Of a stretch of 64,000 nucleotides of DNA, positions 8,464-17,090 are shown piece after piece (position 1 is the stretch's first letter; each line of letters starts with the position of its first letter). The stretch spans positions 1 to 64,000 of the forward strand of contig JBELHJ010000005.1 in NCBI GenBank assembly GCA_042091495.1. The letters run 5' to 3'. The translations under genes and the position numbers were made by a program. The notes beneath the pieces are model-generated. The model was not told where the DNA came from. It was given only the letters and a program-made list of their open reading frames with translations, and made no database searches. Source of the stretch: JBELHJ01 sp042091495. Lineage in GTDB: Bacteria; Bacteroidota; Bacteroidia; Flavobacteriales; Flavobacteriaceae.

Positions 8464-9858
8464 TTAACAAAGTTGATATTCTGGTAAAGACATGAGTTGA
8501 ACACAAAAATCTAATTTAGATTCAGGATTCAATTCATTAATAAGATTAAATGTATCATCGTCGATTCGAGATAATAACAGATGATCAATAATACTTTTGT
8601 AATCTAATGCTTCATAGTTAAATTCAAAGGCTTCAATATTTTTAGACGTATTGATAAACTTTTTCCGATCTTTTGTGGTTTTGTAGTACTCTTCAAAGCT
8701 GTCCTCAAATGCGCCTTTAGTATCAAGATTTATAACGTAATTATTTAATATTATGGCAGATAATTTTAGTCTCACCATTAAGGTGTTGGAGTCAATCCAG
8801 CTTTGATTTCCCTTCCATCCAGCAACATTAGGTGGGTAAAGTAAAGTTTGTCCCATTATTCTTTGAAGATACATCATATGTTGCCTTTCCTTTTCAAATT
8901 TAAAAGGGACGACTTGATAAATTCCTGCTAACAACTCAATTGGCGATTTTATCTTAACACCTATATTTTTTGGATCATAAAACCAGTCAGTTGTGAAAAT
9001 ATAATACATTAATTTTTTGATGTCATAGTCTTTGTAAAAGACATCAGTGATCTCATCAAGATATGTAGGATTAATTTCTGGATTTATAAAATAGGTGTAA
9101 ATTTTTGAGCAAATATAACGGGCACAAGATTTTTGTTTTAAAATGATATCAATGATATCGTCGCCATCAAAGTTTCCTGTTTCACTAAAAAAAGATTTGA
9201 TACCCTCATCGTGTTGGTATTTTCTTATAAAAAAAGAACCATCTCTTTTAAAATTCCAACCTGTAAAGGCTCTTGCAGCTTCTTTAATGTCTGTTTCTGA
9301 GTAATTTCCAATTCCTAAGGTAAAAAGTTCCATGAGTTCTCTTGCAAAATTTTCGTTAGGATTGCTTTTTATGTTTTGTTTGTTATTAAGGTATTTACAC
9401 ATTGAAGCTTGTCTTGCTATAGCTTTGGTAAAATCACCAAAATTCCCAAGTGCGTGCTCCCTCAGGGTGTTGTTATACTGTTGCATGTGTAAGATATGAT
9501 TGTCTCTGCAAACAAAAACATTTGCCCAGAACAATGTCATTTTTTCTCTTAAAAGTGTCTCATTATCGTAAAGTCTTTTAACCCATTTAATATTTAAATC
9601 TCTTACAAGTTTATTGCTCTTTTGTTGAAGTTTTTGGGCTTCTTCTGGGCTATAAAGTTCTTTGAACTTCTTATAGCCCATCGTAAAAAAGGTTTCATAT
9701 TCTGACAGATCAACTTCTAAAGGAATAAGGTTTTCTGATTTTTTAAATAAATCAGAGACTATGCTATGTCGAGTTGAAGATTTTAAAGCTTTTAATGCAT
9801 TTGGTGAGATACCAAATCCTGCTCGCCAATATAAATGTTGAATCTCTCTAGCTGTCAT
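8464..9858 (-). CDS. DUF1800 family protein
   Basis: This is a DUF1800 protein of 464 residues. The diagnostic N-terminal HLYWRAGFG block (residues 8-16) is clear, as are the central FARELMELFTLG and ARAFTGW motifs and the LLYPPNVAGWKG block near residue 345. It has no obvious signal peptide, unlike the DUF1501 partner encoded six bases downstream. The biochemical role is unknown; the two families are commonly encoded side by side. The protein is charged and probably mostly helical. The pair sits between the glycosidase operon and the LacI-type regulator, in the same orientation as the regulator, from which it is separated by 71 bases. Confidence 0.87.
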   Translation of the reverse strand: MTAREIQHLYWRAGFGISPNALKALKSSTRHSIVSDLFKKSENLIPLEVDLSEYETFFTMGYKKFKELYSPEEAQKLQQKSNKLVRDLNIKWVKRLYDNETLLREKMTLFWANVFVCRDNHILHMQQYNNTLREHALGNFGDFTKAIARQASMCKYLNNKQNIKSNPNENFARELMELFTLGIGNYSETDIKEAARAFTGWNFKRDGSFFIRKYQHDEGIKSFFSETGNFDGDDIIDIILKQKSCARYICSKIYTYFINPEINPTYLDEITDVFYKDYDIKKLMYYIFTTDWFYDPKNIGVKIKSPIELLAGIYQVVPFKFEKERQHMMYLQRIMGQTLLYPPNVAGWKGNQSWIDSNTLMVRLKLSAIILNNYVINLDTKGAFEDSFEEYYKTTKDRKKFINTSKNIEAFEFNYEALDYKSIIDHLLLSRIDDDTFNLINELNPESKLDFCVQLMSLPEYQLC

Positions 9859-9929
9859 AAATTGTTAATTTATGTCAGTAAGATAGTAAAAAACCATTTT
9901 GGTTTAACTACTAATTAATATAATTATAG

Positions 9930-10955
9930 TTAGATACGCTTAGAGGATTCTCTAATAATTAATTCAGGTTCAAGAATGATGTTAGTCACATTGGAGTCCG
10001 AATTTTGTTCATCCATTCTTTGAATAAAAGCTTTGGCAGCAAGCTTTCCAATTTGTTCACTATGCTGATTAATTGTAGTTATTGATGGAGACGTTAATGC
10101 TGTAAAAGGTTCGTTACTAAATCCAACAACAGCAATTTCTTCAGGAACTTTAATGTTATGTTCTTTAAGAATTTGTAATGCTCCCAGTGCTGCATAGTCG
10201 CCGGCTGCATAAACCGCGTCTGGACGCTCTTCCAGTTGAAGAAGTTGTTGCATCTTTTCACGACCGTCATTAAGACTTAAATTACTTTCAAGAATAAGTT
10301 CTTCATTAATTTCCATTTGATGCTGTTCTAAACTATCTATATAACCTTTAATTCTGTTTTTATAGATTCTAGTGTGACTGTAACCTGCTATATGAGCAAT
10401 ACGTTTACAGCCTTGGGTGATGAGGTGATTAACAATGAGTTGACTACTACGAACATCATCTATACCAATGTAGTCTGCATCAATTTCATAATCACTGCGA
10501 TCAAACATAATTAATGGCACACCGTTATTAATTATCTTATTGTAGGATTCAAAGTTTGTGGTTTCATTGGCAAGCGATGCAATAATACCGTCTACTTGAG
10601 TATCCAAAAGCGCTTCAATATTAGTACATTCTTTAGTGTAAGATTCGTTAGACTGTGTCATGATCACATTATAGCCACTAAGATTTAATACTTCCTCCAT
10701 GTGTTGAACAACATTTGAAAAGAAAATACTGTTAGTCCTAGGAATGATAACACCTACAAGGTTACTTTTTCCTTTTCTAAGTGCCGAGGCCAGTCGATTG
10801 GGTTGATAGTTTAAATTTTTGGCCACTTGAATTACAGCATCTCTTGTTTTCTGACTTATCCTTGGATGATTATTTAATGCCTTAGAAACAGCAGACGGTG
10901 TAATGTTTAACACATTTGCAATGTCTTTTATCGTAGTTTTTTTTTGTTTTGACAA
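9930..10955 (-). CDS. LacI/GalR-family transcriptional repressor
   Basis: This is a sugar-responsive repressor of 341 residues. Residues 8-30 form the LacI helix-turn-helix (TIKDIANVLNITPSAVSKAL) with the hinge helix at LASALRKGKSNLVG near 54-68. The rest is a periplasmic-binding-protein-like effector domain. It is divergent from the catabolic operon starting at 11125. Two exact copies of a 16-bp sequence in opposite orientation lie in the 169-base gap, one near its own start and one near the operon start, so autoregulation and control of the operon are the natural reading. The inducer is unknown; a pathway intermediate such as an aldonate or KDG would be usual for this family. Confidence 0.93.
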   Translation of the reverse strand: MSKQKKTTIKDIANVLNITPSAVSKALNNHPRISQKTRDAVIQVAKNLNYQPNRLASALRKGKSNLVGVIIPRTNSIFFSNVVQHMEEVLNLSGYNVIMTQSNESYTKECTNIEALLDTQVDGIIASLANETTNFESYNKIINNGVPLIMFDRSDYEIDADYIGIDDVRSSQLIVNHLITQGCKRIAHIAGYSHTRIYKNRIKGYIDSLEQHQMEINEELILESNLSLNDGREKMQQLLQLEERPDAVYAAGDYAALGALQILKEHNIKVPEEIAVVGFSNEPFTALTSPSITTINQHSEQIGKLAAKAFIQRMDEQNSDSNVTNIILEPELIIRESSKRI

Positions 10956-10974
10956 AGTTTTTATCTAATTTTGG

Positions 10975-10990
10975 TCAATCGTTTGAACAA
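10975..10990 (-). promoter_or_regulatory. LacI-type operator O1 (repressor-proximal)
   Basis: TCAATCGTTTGAACAA is the exact reverse complement of the site at 11090-11105. The core TCAA-n-CG-n-TTGA has the central CG typical of LacI-family operators. It lies 20 bases upstream of the repressor start codon. Confidence 0.75.
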
Positions 10991-11058
10991 ATATAGATAC
11001 TTTTTTTAGCAAATCAAAATACATCATTTAATCAAAATCCTTTATTTATAGGGTTTTA

Positions 11059-11084
11059 TTGTGTGTTATTATTCTTGATTTTTG
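11059..11084 (+). promoter_or_regulatory. Possible promoter of the catabolic operon
   Basis: A TTG at 11059-11061 and GATTTTTG at 11077-11084 approximate the Bacteroidota TTG / TAnnTTTG promoter with one mismatch and a slightly short spacer (15 bases). Operator O2 would then cover the transcription start. This is tentative. Confidence 0.3.
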
Positions 11085-11089
11085 TTAAA

Positions 11090-11105
11090 TTGTTCAAACG
11101 ATTGA
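11090..11105 (+). promoter_or_regulatory. LacI-type operator O2 (operon-proximal)
   Basis: TTGTTCAAACGATTGA contains TTCAA-n-CG-n-TTGAA, a near-perfect palindrome. It ends 19 bases before the dehydrogenase start. With O1 it is spaced 115 bases start to start, about eleven helical turns, compatible with looping. Confidence 0.8.
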
Positions 11106-11124
11106 ATTAAACTAAAAATTAAAT

Positions 11125-12138
11125 ATGAAATACATTGTCTGTGAAACTCCAGGAGATTTTCAACTTAAAGAAAAAGAAGCTCCTGTCAGAAAAGAAGGTG
11201 AAGCTTTACTTCAAATCAATAAAGTAGGTATTTGTGGAACCGATTTACATGCGTATTCAGGAAATCAAGCTTTTTTTACTTATCCAAGAATCCTTGGGCA
11301 CGAGTTGGCTTCAGAAATCCTTGAAATAGGTGAAAATGATAGAGGGTTAAAAGTAGGTGATAAGGTTGTAGTGATGCCCTACATTAGTGATAAAAATAGT
11401 GTGGCATCAAGAAATGGAAAACCTAATTGTTGTCCCAATATTAGAGTATTAGGAGTTCATACAGATGGAGGAATGCAACAACAAATTGTGGTGCCTGCAG
11501 ATATTTTACTTCCTGCAAATAATCTTTCAGATGATCAAATGGCTATTGTGGAACCATTAGCAATTGGTGCTCATGCTGTTCGTAGAGCTGATGTTAAAAA
11601 AGGAGAAATAGTTGCTGTAGTTGGTTGTGGACCAATTGGGATAGGGATTATGAAATTAGCTCAAATAGCCGGTGCTAAAGTTGTAGCTATAGATATGAAT
11701 GAACAACGACTACAATATGCTAAAGAAAAAATCGGTGTGGATTACATAGTCAAAGCTGGAGATAAGGCAGCCGATGAAATTGCAGAACTGACTAATGGTG
11801 ATTTATGTACAGCAGTCTTTGATGCTTCTGGAAATAAATTTGCACTTGAAGCAGGTCCTGATTACATGTCTCATGGAGGTAGATTTGTATTGGTTGGATT
11901 ATCTAAAGGCGAGTTGACTTACAGTCACCCTGCTATTCACGCCAAAGAAATGACTTTAATGTGTAGTAGAAATGCCACTACTGAAGATTTTGAGCACGTA
12001 ATAAGTGTGCTAGATCAATTTCCAACAGAATCATTTATTACACACAATGTACCTTATACAGAAATGATTAACAATTTCGATGCCTGGCTAAAACCTGAGA
12101 CGGGTGTTATTAAAGCAACAGTAGATTTTAATATATAA
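11125..12138 (+). CDS. Zinc-dependent alcohol dehydrogenase, LgoD/YjjN-like (probable L-galactonate 5-dehydrogenase)
   Basis: This is a medium-chain dehydrogenase that likely oxidises an aldonate at C5, for example L-galactonate to D-tagaturonate with NAD. Catalytic zinc ligands are visible: Cys37 in GICGTD, His59-Glu60 in GHE and Glu143 in VEPLA. The Rossmann motif GCGPIG is at 167-172. The stretches GNQAFFTYPRILGHE and SRNATTEDF match what I remember of E. coli LgoD (YjjN), and no uronate isomerase is present to supply tagaturonate otherwise. The structural zinc site is degenerate: its four positions 89, 92, 95 and 103 read Asp, Ser, Ser, Cys. It is the first gene of the operon behind operator O2. 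Another polyol or aldonate substrate is possible. Confidence 0.8.
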   Translation: MKYIVCETPGDFQLKEKEAPVRKEGEALLQINKVGICGTDLHAYSGNQAFFTYPRILGHELASEILEIGENDRGLKVGDKVVVMPYISDKNSVASRNGKPNCCPNIRVLGVHTDGGMQQQIVVPADILLPANNLSDDQMAIVEPLAIGAHAVRRADVKKGEIVAVVGCGPIGIGIMKLAQIAGAKVVAIDMNEQRLQYAKEKIGVDYIVKAGDKAADEIAELTNGDLCTAVFDASGNKFALEAGPDYMSHGGRFVLVGLSKGELTYSHPAIHAKEMTLMCSRNATTEDFEHVISVLDQFPTESFITHNVPYTEMINNFDAWLKPETGVIKATVDFNI

Positions 12139-12173
12139 ACTAAAACTAAAAATTAAATTTTTTTCAAAAACAG

Positions 12174-13220
12174 ATGAATAAAGTAGTTACTTTCGGAGAA
12201 ATCATGTTAAGATTAGCTCCACAAGGATTTTTAAGATTTTCTCAAGCAAATTCTTTTGATGTAATTTATGGTGGTGGTGAGTCAAATGTGGCTGTATCCC
12301 TTGCAAATTATGGTGTGCCTGTAGATTTTGTAACACGTTTACCAAAGAATGATATAGGTGAATGTGCAATGATGGAAATGCGTAAGCGTGGCGTAAATGT
12401 TGATAATATTGTTTACGGAGGTGATCGTTTAGGTATTTATTTCCTTGAAACTGGAGCAGTAGCAAGAGGGAGTAAAGTAGTATATGACAGAGCGCATTCA
12501 GCAATGTCTGAAATTGAGCCAGGAATGGTTGATTGGGAAAAGGTATTTGAAGGCGCAGCTTGGTTTCACTGGACAGGGATAACACCTGCAATTTCTCAAA
12601 GTGCTGCGGATGCTTGTCTAGAAGCCTGTAAAGCAGCTAGTAAAATGGGATTAACAATTTCAACAGATTTAAATTATAGAGCGAAGCTTTGGAAGTATTG
12701 TAGTGATAGTGACAGAGAAAGAATAATGACTGAATTAACATCATATTGTGATGTTGTATTAGGTAATGAAGAAGATGCTGAAAAACATTTTGGTATTCAT
12801 CCAGAAGGCTTAGACGTTCATAAAGATGGACATGATGTTAAAGCAGAGGCATTTTTATCTGTTTGTAAGCAAATGATGGAGAAATTCCCAAGAGCAAAAA
12901 AAGTAATTACTACATTAAGAGGTTCGATTTCTGCTTCTCACAATACTTGGGCTGGTGTTTTATATGATGGTGAAAACATGTACGAAACACGTCAATATCA
13001 AATTACTGATATCGTAGACCGTGTTGGTGGTGGAGATTCATTTATGGGTGGCTTAATCTACGGATTATTAAAATACCCTGAAGATGATCAAAATGCACTT
13101 GATTTTGCAGTTGCAGCGTCTTGTCTTAAGCATACTATTAAAGGCGATGCTAATTTAGTAACTGTTGATGAAGTTGAAAAATTATTAAGTGGTGATGCGT
13201 CTGGGCGTGTTGCTAGATAA
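12174..13220 (+). CDS. kdgK: 2-keto-3-deoxygluconate kinase (PfkB family)
   Basis: This is a ribokinase-fold sugar kinase that phosphorylates C6 of 2-keto-3-deoxy-D-gluconate to give KDPG. The N-terminal GEIMLRL and YGGGESNVA blocks are typical of KDG kinases. The PfkB signature near residues 279-294 contains VGGGDSFMGG with the catalytic base Asp288. The length is 348 residues. It follows the dehydrogenase gene by 35 bases and precedes the KDPG aldolase, from which a terminator-like hairpin separates it. Its presence is the key argument that the pathway substrate has a free C6 hydroxyl. PfkB kinases vary in substrate, so the KDG assignment rests partly on context. Confidence 0.88.
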   Translation: MNKVVTFGEIMLRLAPQGFLRFSQANSFDVIYGGGESNVAVSLANYGVPVDFVTRLPKNDIGECAMMEMRKRGVNVDNIVYGGDRLGIYFLETGAVARGSKVVYDRAHSAMSEIEPGMVDWEKVFEGAAWFHWTGITPAISQSAADACLEACKAASKMGLTISTDLNYRAKLWKYCSDSDRERIMTELTSYCDVVLGNEEDAEKHFGIHPEGLDVHKDGHDVKAEAFLSVCKQMMEKFPRAKKVITTLRGSISASHNTWAGVLYDGENMYETRQYQITDIVDRVGGGDSFMGGLIYGLLKYPEDDQNALDFAVAASCLKHTIKGDANLVTVDEVEKLLSGDASGRVAR

Positions 13221-13235
13221 TCAATATTAATTTTC

Positions 13236-13272
13236 AAAAGGCAGGCCTGTTTGAAGGACTCTGCCTTTTTTT
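13236..13272 (+). terminator. Terminator-like hairpin inside the catabolic operon
   Basis: AAAAGGCAG (13236-13244) pairs with CTGCCTTTT (13261-13269), followed by further T residues. The loop is 16 bases. It lies between kdgK and the aldolase gene, which share direction and pathway, so it probably causes partial termination and a stepped transcript level. Confidence 0.65.
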
Positions 13273-13283
13273 AAACATAAATT

Positions 13284-13952
13284 ATGGCTCAATACTCAAG
13301 AATTGAAGTTGCAAATGCAATGAAGGAAACAGGGATGATTCCTTTATTCTTTAGCAATGATATAGAATTAAGCAAACAAGTCCTAAAAGCTTGTTATGAT
13401 GGTGGTGCTCGTTTATTAGAATTTACTGCTCGAGGAGATTTCGCTCATGAAGTTTTTGGAGCTTTGGTTAAATATGCGGTAAAAGAATTGCCAGGAATGA
13501 TTTTAGGAGTGGGGTCGGTTACAGATGCTGCTGCAGCATCATTGTATATGGCGCTTGGAGCAAATTTTGTGGTAACTCCTGTATTTAGAGAAGATATTGC
13601 TATTGCATGTAATAGAAGAAAAGTGCTTTGGTCACCAGGATGTGGAACGCTTACTGAAATTGCTCGTGCTGAGGAGTTAGGTTGTGAAATCATAAAGTTA
13701 TTTCCTGGTGATATTTACGGTCCTCAATTTGTTAAAGGAGTTAAAGGTCCTCAACCTTGGACAAGTATTATGCCAACAGGTGGTGTTGCACCAACTGAAG
13801 AAAATTTATCAGCTTGGTTTAACGCTGGTGTAACTTGTGTAGGTATGGGTTCTAAATTGATTTCAAAAGAAATCATTGCAAATAAAGACTACGCAAAACT
13901 TACAGCAGATGTTAAGGCTGCTTTAGACATTGTTAAAAAAGTAAGAAAATAA
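13284..13952 (+). CDS. kdgA: 2-keto-3-deoxy-6-phosphogluconate aldolase
   Basis: This is a class I aldolase that cleaves KDPG to pyruvate and glyceraldehyde-3-phosphate, the last step of the pathway. The catalytic pair is visible: Glu46 in LLEFTARG and the Schiff-base lysine Lys138 in EIIKLFPGD. The phosphate-binding segment is GGVAP. The 222-residue length fits the Eda/KdgA family. It is followed seven bases later by the UxaA-type dehydratase. Some relatives cleave other 2-keto-3-deoxy sugar acids, including non-phosphorylated ones, so direct cleavage of a deoxy analogue cannot be excluded. Confidence 0.92.
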   Translation: MAQYSRIEVANAMKETGMIPLFFSNDIELSKQVLKACYDGGARLLEFTARGDFAHEVFGALVKYAVKELPGMILGVGSVTDAAAASLYMALGANFVVTPVFREDIAIACNRRKVLWSPGCGTLTEIARAEELGCEIIKLFPGDIYGPQFVKGVKGPQPWTSIMPTGGVAPTEENLSAWFNAGVTCVGMGSKLISKEIIANKDYAKLTADVKAALDIVKKVRK

Positions 13953-13958
13953 TTAGTT

Positions 13959-15611
13959 ATGGCGAGTTCATATGTTCAAATAGACCCCAAAGACAATTTA
14001 ATTGTTGCAATTGATGATTTGCCAAAAGGAACAGTGGCATCTATTGCAGGTAAAGAAATTACACTAAAAGAAGATATTAAGGGAAAACATAAATTTACCA
14101 TGTCTGATGTTGCTATTGGTGATGAGTTATTCATGTATGGGGTTTTAATAGGTAAAGCTACAGAGCCTATCCAAGAAGGATGCGTTATAAACACGTCTAA
14201 TGTAAAGCATGCCTCTACACCATACTCAGATGATTGGGTAGATTACCAATGGACCGCTCCCAACATAGCTAATTTTGAAGGAAGAACATTTAATGGTTAC
14301 CACAGAGCAGACGGAAGTGTAGGTACAGCCAATTACTGGTTAGTAATTCCACTTACGTTTTGTGAAAACAGAAATGTTGATGTTTTAGAAGGAGCGCTTT
14401 CAGAAAAGTTGGGTTATGTAACTAAGAAAGACTTTACAGTTGATACAGAAGCATTAATTTCTCAATATAAAAGTGGGGCTTCATCTCAAGAAATACTTTC
14501 TACTTCAATAATTACAACTAAAGAGGAGAGTTCAAAAAACAGATTATTTCCCAATGTAGATGGTATCAAGTTTTTAAAACATGATGGCGGTTGTGGAGGT
14601 ACAAGAGAGGATTCTCAAGTGCTTTGTAAATTATTAGCGGGTTACATTAATCATCCTAATGTTTCTGGAGCTACTGTCTTTAGTTTGGGTTGTCAAAATG
14701 CCCAAATAGAAATGCTTCAGGACGCATTAAAACAAAATGATCCTGAAAATAGTAAACCAGTTCATTTCCTTGAACAACAAAAAAGTTCTAGTGAAAGAGC
14801 ATTAATTGAGGAAGCTGTAAAACATACTTTTGTGGGCTTAATGGAAGCTAATAAATTAGAAAGAAAACCTGCACCCCTAAGCAAATTAACACTTGGTTTA
14901 GAATGCGGCGGTTCAGATGGTTTTTCTGGAATTTCAGCAAATCCAGCATTAGGATATGCCTCTGATCTGTTAGTTGCTCTGGGTGGCACACCAGTTTTGG
15001 CTGAGTTTCCTGAATTAAATGGTGTTGAACAGGAGTTGATTAACCGATGTAATACTAAAGAGGATGCTTCGAAATTTGCATCTATAATGCGGTCATATTC
15101 TGATGCAGCTGTAGCATGTGGTTCTGGTTTTGAAAATAATCCTTCTCCTGGAAATATTAAAGATGGGCTTATTACAGATGCTATGAAATCTGCAGGAGCA
15201 GCAAAAAAAGGAGGTACATCTCCAGTAGTTGAGGTTTTAGATTATGCTGAGAAAATAACCAAGCCAGGCTTAAACTTACTATGCACTCCAGGGAATGATG
15301 TAGAAAGCACAACAGGTCTTGTGGGTTCTGGTTGTAATGTTGTTGTTTTTACAACAGGTCTGGGGACTCCTACGGGTAATCCTATTGCTCCTGTATTAAA
15401 AATGTCAAGTAATACAATTATGTATGAAAGAATGAAAGACATTATTGATATAAATGCAGGAACAGTTATTAGTGGTGAAGATACAATCGCTTCAATGGGA
15501 GAGAAAATCTTAGATCATGTTATAAATGTTGCTAGTGGAGAAATTGATGCTAAGGCTGTTATAAAAGGACAAAATGACTTTATTCCTTGGAAAAGAGGGG
15601 TATCATTATAA
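13959..15611 (+). CDS. uxaA: UxaA-family altronate dehydratase
   Basis: This protein dehydrates D-altronate to 2-keto-3-deoxy-D-gluconate. Residues 1-90 or so form the SAF domain, and the larger GD/AH domain follows with GGCGGTRED near 210 and ECGGSDGFSG near 308. At 550 residues it is somewhat longer than E. coli UxaA (495 as I recall). In the C. jejuni fucose island, UxaA-like proteins occur with a fucose dehydrogenase, lactonase, FucP and mutarotase, so L-fuconate dehydration is an alternative role. The neighbouring UxaB-type reductase favours altronate here. It lies 6 bases after kdgA and 18 before the reductase. Confidence 0.9.
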   Translation: MASSYVQIDPKDNLIVAIDDLPKGTVASIAGKEITLKEDIKGKHKFTMSDVAIGDELFMYGVLIGKATEPIQEGCVINTSNVKHASTPYSDDWVDYQWTAPNIANFEGRTFNGYHRADGSVGTANYWLVIPLTFCENRNVDVLEGALSEKLGYVTKKDFTVDTEALISQYKSGASSQEILSTSIITTKEESSKNRLFPNVDGIKFLKHDGGCGGTREDSQVLCKLLAGYINHPNVSGATVFSLGCQNAQIEMLQDALKQNDPENSKPVHFLEQQKSSSERALIEEAVKHTFVGLMEANKLERKPAPLSKLTLGLECGGSDGFSGISANPALGYASDLLVALGGTPVLAEFPELNGVEQELINRCNTKEDASKFASIMRSYSDAAVACGSGFENNPSPGNIKDGLITDAMKSAGAAKKGGTSPVVEVLDYAEKITKPGLNLLCTPGNDVESTTGLVGSGCNVVVFTTGLGTPTGNPIAPVLKMSSNTIMYERMKDIIDINAGTVISGEDTIASMGEKILDHVINVASGEIDAKAVIKGQNDFIPWKRGVSL

Positions 15612-15629
15612 AATTTTTAAAAATATAGA

Positions 15630-17084
15630 ATGAACGTTTTAAATAGAACAAATAATACGGTAAACTCATACACGGAACGTATTTTGCAATTTGGAGAAGG
15701 TAACTTTTTAAGAGCATTTGCTAACTGGATGATTCATGAAATGAATAAAAAGGCTGGTTTTGATGCTGGAGTTGTTGCTGTTCAACCTATTGAACAAGGT
15801 TTAATAAATATGTTAAATGATCAAGATGGCTTGTATACGATTTATCTAAATGGTATAAGAAATGGTGAGGCAATAAGTGAGCATGAAATTATTGATTGTA
15901 TTCAACGTGGAATTAACCCTTATACAAACTATGCTGATTATTTGGCTAATGCAGAAAATTCAGATTTAAGATTTGTAATTTCGAATACTACTGAGGCTGG
16001 AATAGCATACAATCCTGGAGATAAATTAAACGATGCACCACAAAAAAGTTACCCAGGAAAATTAACAGCGCTTTTATTTAAACGATTTGAAGCTTTCAAA
16101 GGGGCATCAGATAAGGGATTAATCGTTATTCCATGTGAATTAATAGATAGAAACGGAGATAACCTAAAACGTATTGTACTTCAGTATGCTGCTGATTGGA
16201 ATCTTGGTGAGGAATTTATTGATTGGATAGCGCATGACAATATTTTCTGCAATACTTTGGTTGATAGAATTGTTCCCGGATATCCAAGAGATAAAATGGA
16301 TGCCATCACTGCTGAGCTGGGCTACAAAGATAATCTGGTAGTAGAAGGTGAGCAATTCCATTTATGGGTTATTGAAGCTCCAGAAACTGTTAAACAGGAG
16401 TTTCCTTCTGAAGTTTGTGGATTAAATGTGGTTTTTACAAACAATATGGAGCCATACCGCACAAGAAAAGTAAGAATTCTAAACGGTGCTCATACCACAT
16501 TAGTTCCTGTCGGCTATCTTTATGGTATAGAAAAAGTAAGAGAATCTTTGGAGGATGATGTCGTTGGAACCTACCTCAAGGATGCGATCTTTAATGAAAT
16601 TTGTCCAACTCTAGATTTACCAGAGGCAGAGCTTAATCAATTTGCAAATGATGTTTTAGACCGTTTTAGAAATCCATATTTGGAGCACGCTCTTATGAGT
16701 ATCTCATTAAATTCAATTTCTAAATTTAAAACGAGAGTACTACCCTCAGTTATAGAATTTATTAAAAGAAAAGAGGCACTTCCTGAGCGTCTGTTATTCT
16801 CTTTAGCTTCATTAATTACATTTTACAGTGGTAAAAGAGGAGATGAGGCTATTGCATTAAAAGATGATCAATCTGTTTTAGATTTCTTTTCAAAAAATTG
16901 GATGGCAGTTAACGCTTCAGAATTAACTGTAGAAGATTTTGTAAATACAGTACTATCAAATACAGATTTTTGGGGTGAAGACCTAACAGCATATGATGGT
17001 TTGGCCTCTCTAGTATCAGCTTATGTAAGCGAAATTAGAGTTGAGGGTATAGGCTCAGTATTAGATAAATTTAATGCTAAATAA
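15630..17084 (+). CDS. uxaB: Tagaturonate reductase (UxaB, mannitol dehydrogenase family)
   Basis: This is an NAD-dependent long-chain dehydrogenase that reduces D-tagaturonate to D-altronate. The N-terminal ILQFGEGNFLRAF is the family nucleotide-binding start. The catalytic segment KVRILNGAHTTLVP near residues 284-297 has the conserved Lys, Asn and His. The length, 484 residues, matches UxaB. In a galacturonate pathway this enzyme would be fed by UxaC, which is absent; here the LgoD-like dehydrogenase can feed it, and the pair would invert one stereocentre while recycling NAD. Mannonate oxidoreductase (UxuB) is a relative, but the nearby dehydratase is UxaA rather than UxuA. Confidence 0.88.
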   Translation: MNVLNRTNNTVNSYTERILQFGEGNFLRAFANWMIHEMNKKAGFDAGVVAVQPIEQGLINMLNDQDGLYTIYLNGIRNGEAISEHEIIDCIQRGINPYTNYADYLANAENSDLRFVISNTTEAGIAYNPGDKLNDAPQKSYPGKLTALLFKRFEAFKGASDKGLIVIPCELIDRNGDNLKRIVLQYAADWNLGEEFIDWIAHDNIFCNTLVDRIVPGYPRDKMDAITAELGYKDNLVVEGEQFHLWVIEAPETVKQEFPSEVCGLNVVFTNNMEPYRTRKVRILNGAHTTLVPVGYLYGIEKVRESLEDDVVGTYLKDAIFNEICPTLDLPEAELNQFANDVLDRFRNPYLEHALMSISLNSISKFKTRVLPSVIEFIKRKEALPERLLFSLASLITFYSGKRGDEAIALKDDQSVLDFFSKNWMAVNASELTVEDFVNTVLSNTDFWGEDLTAYDGLASLVSAYVSEIRVEGIGSVLDKFNAK

Positions 17085-17090
17085 CAGATC

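Noticed and set aside
12202..12591. Open frame on the minus strand inside kdgK (129 codons)
   Set aside because: His/Leu/Gln-rich translation with no family features, fully antisense to a clear PfkB kinase.
13959..17084. UxaA/UxaB as a standard D-galacturonate pathway
   Set aside because: No uronate isomerase (UxaC), pectinase or uronate transporter lies in the operon, whereas an LgoD-like dehydrogenase, lactonase and sugar dehydrogenase do.
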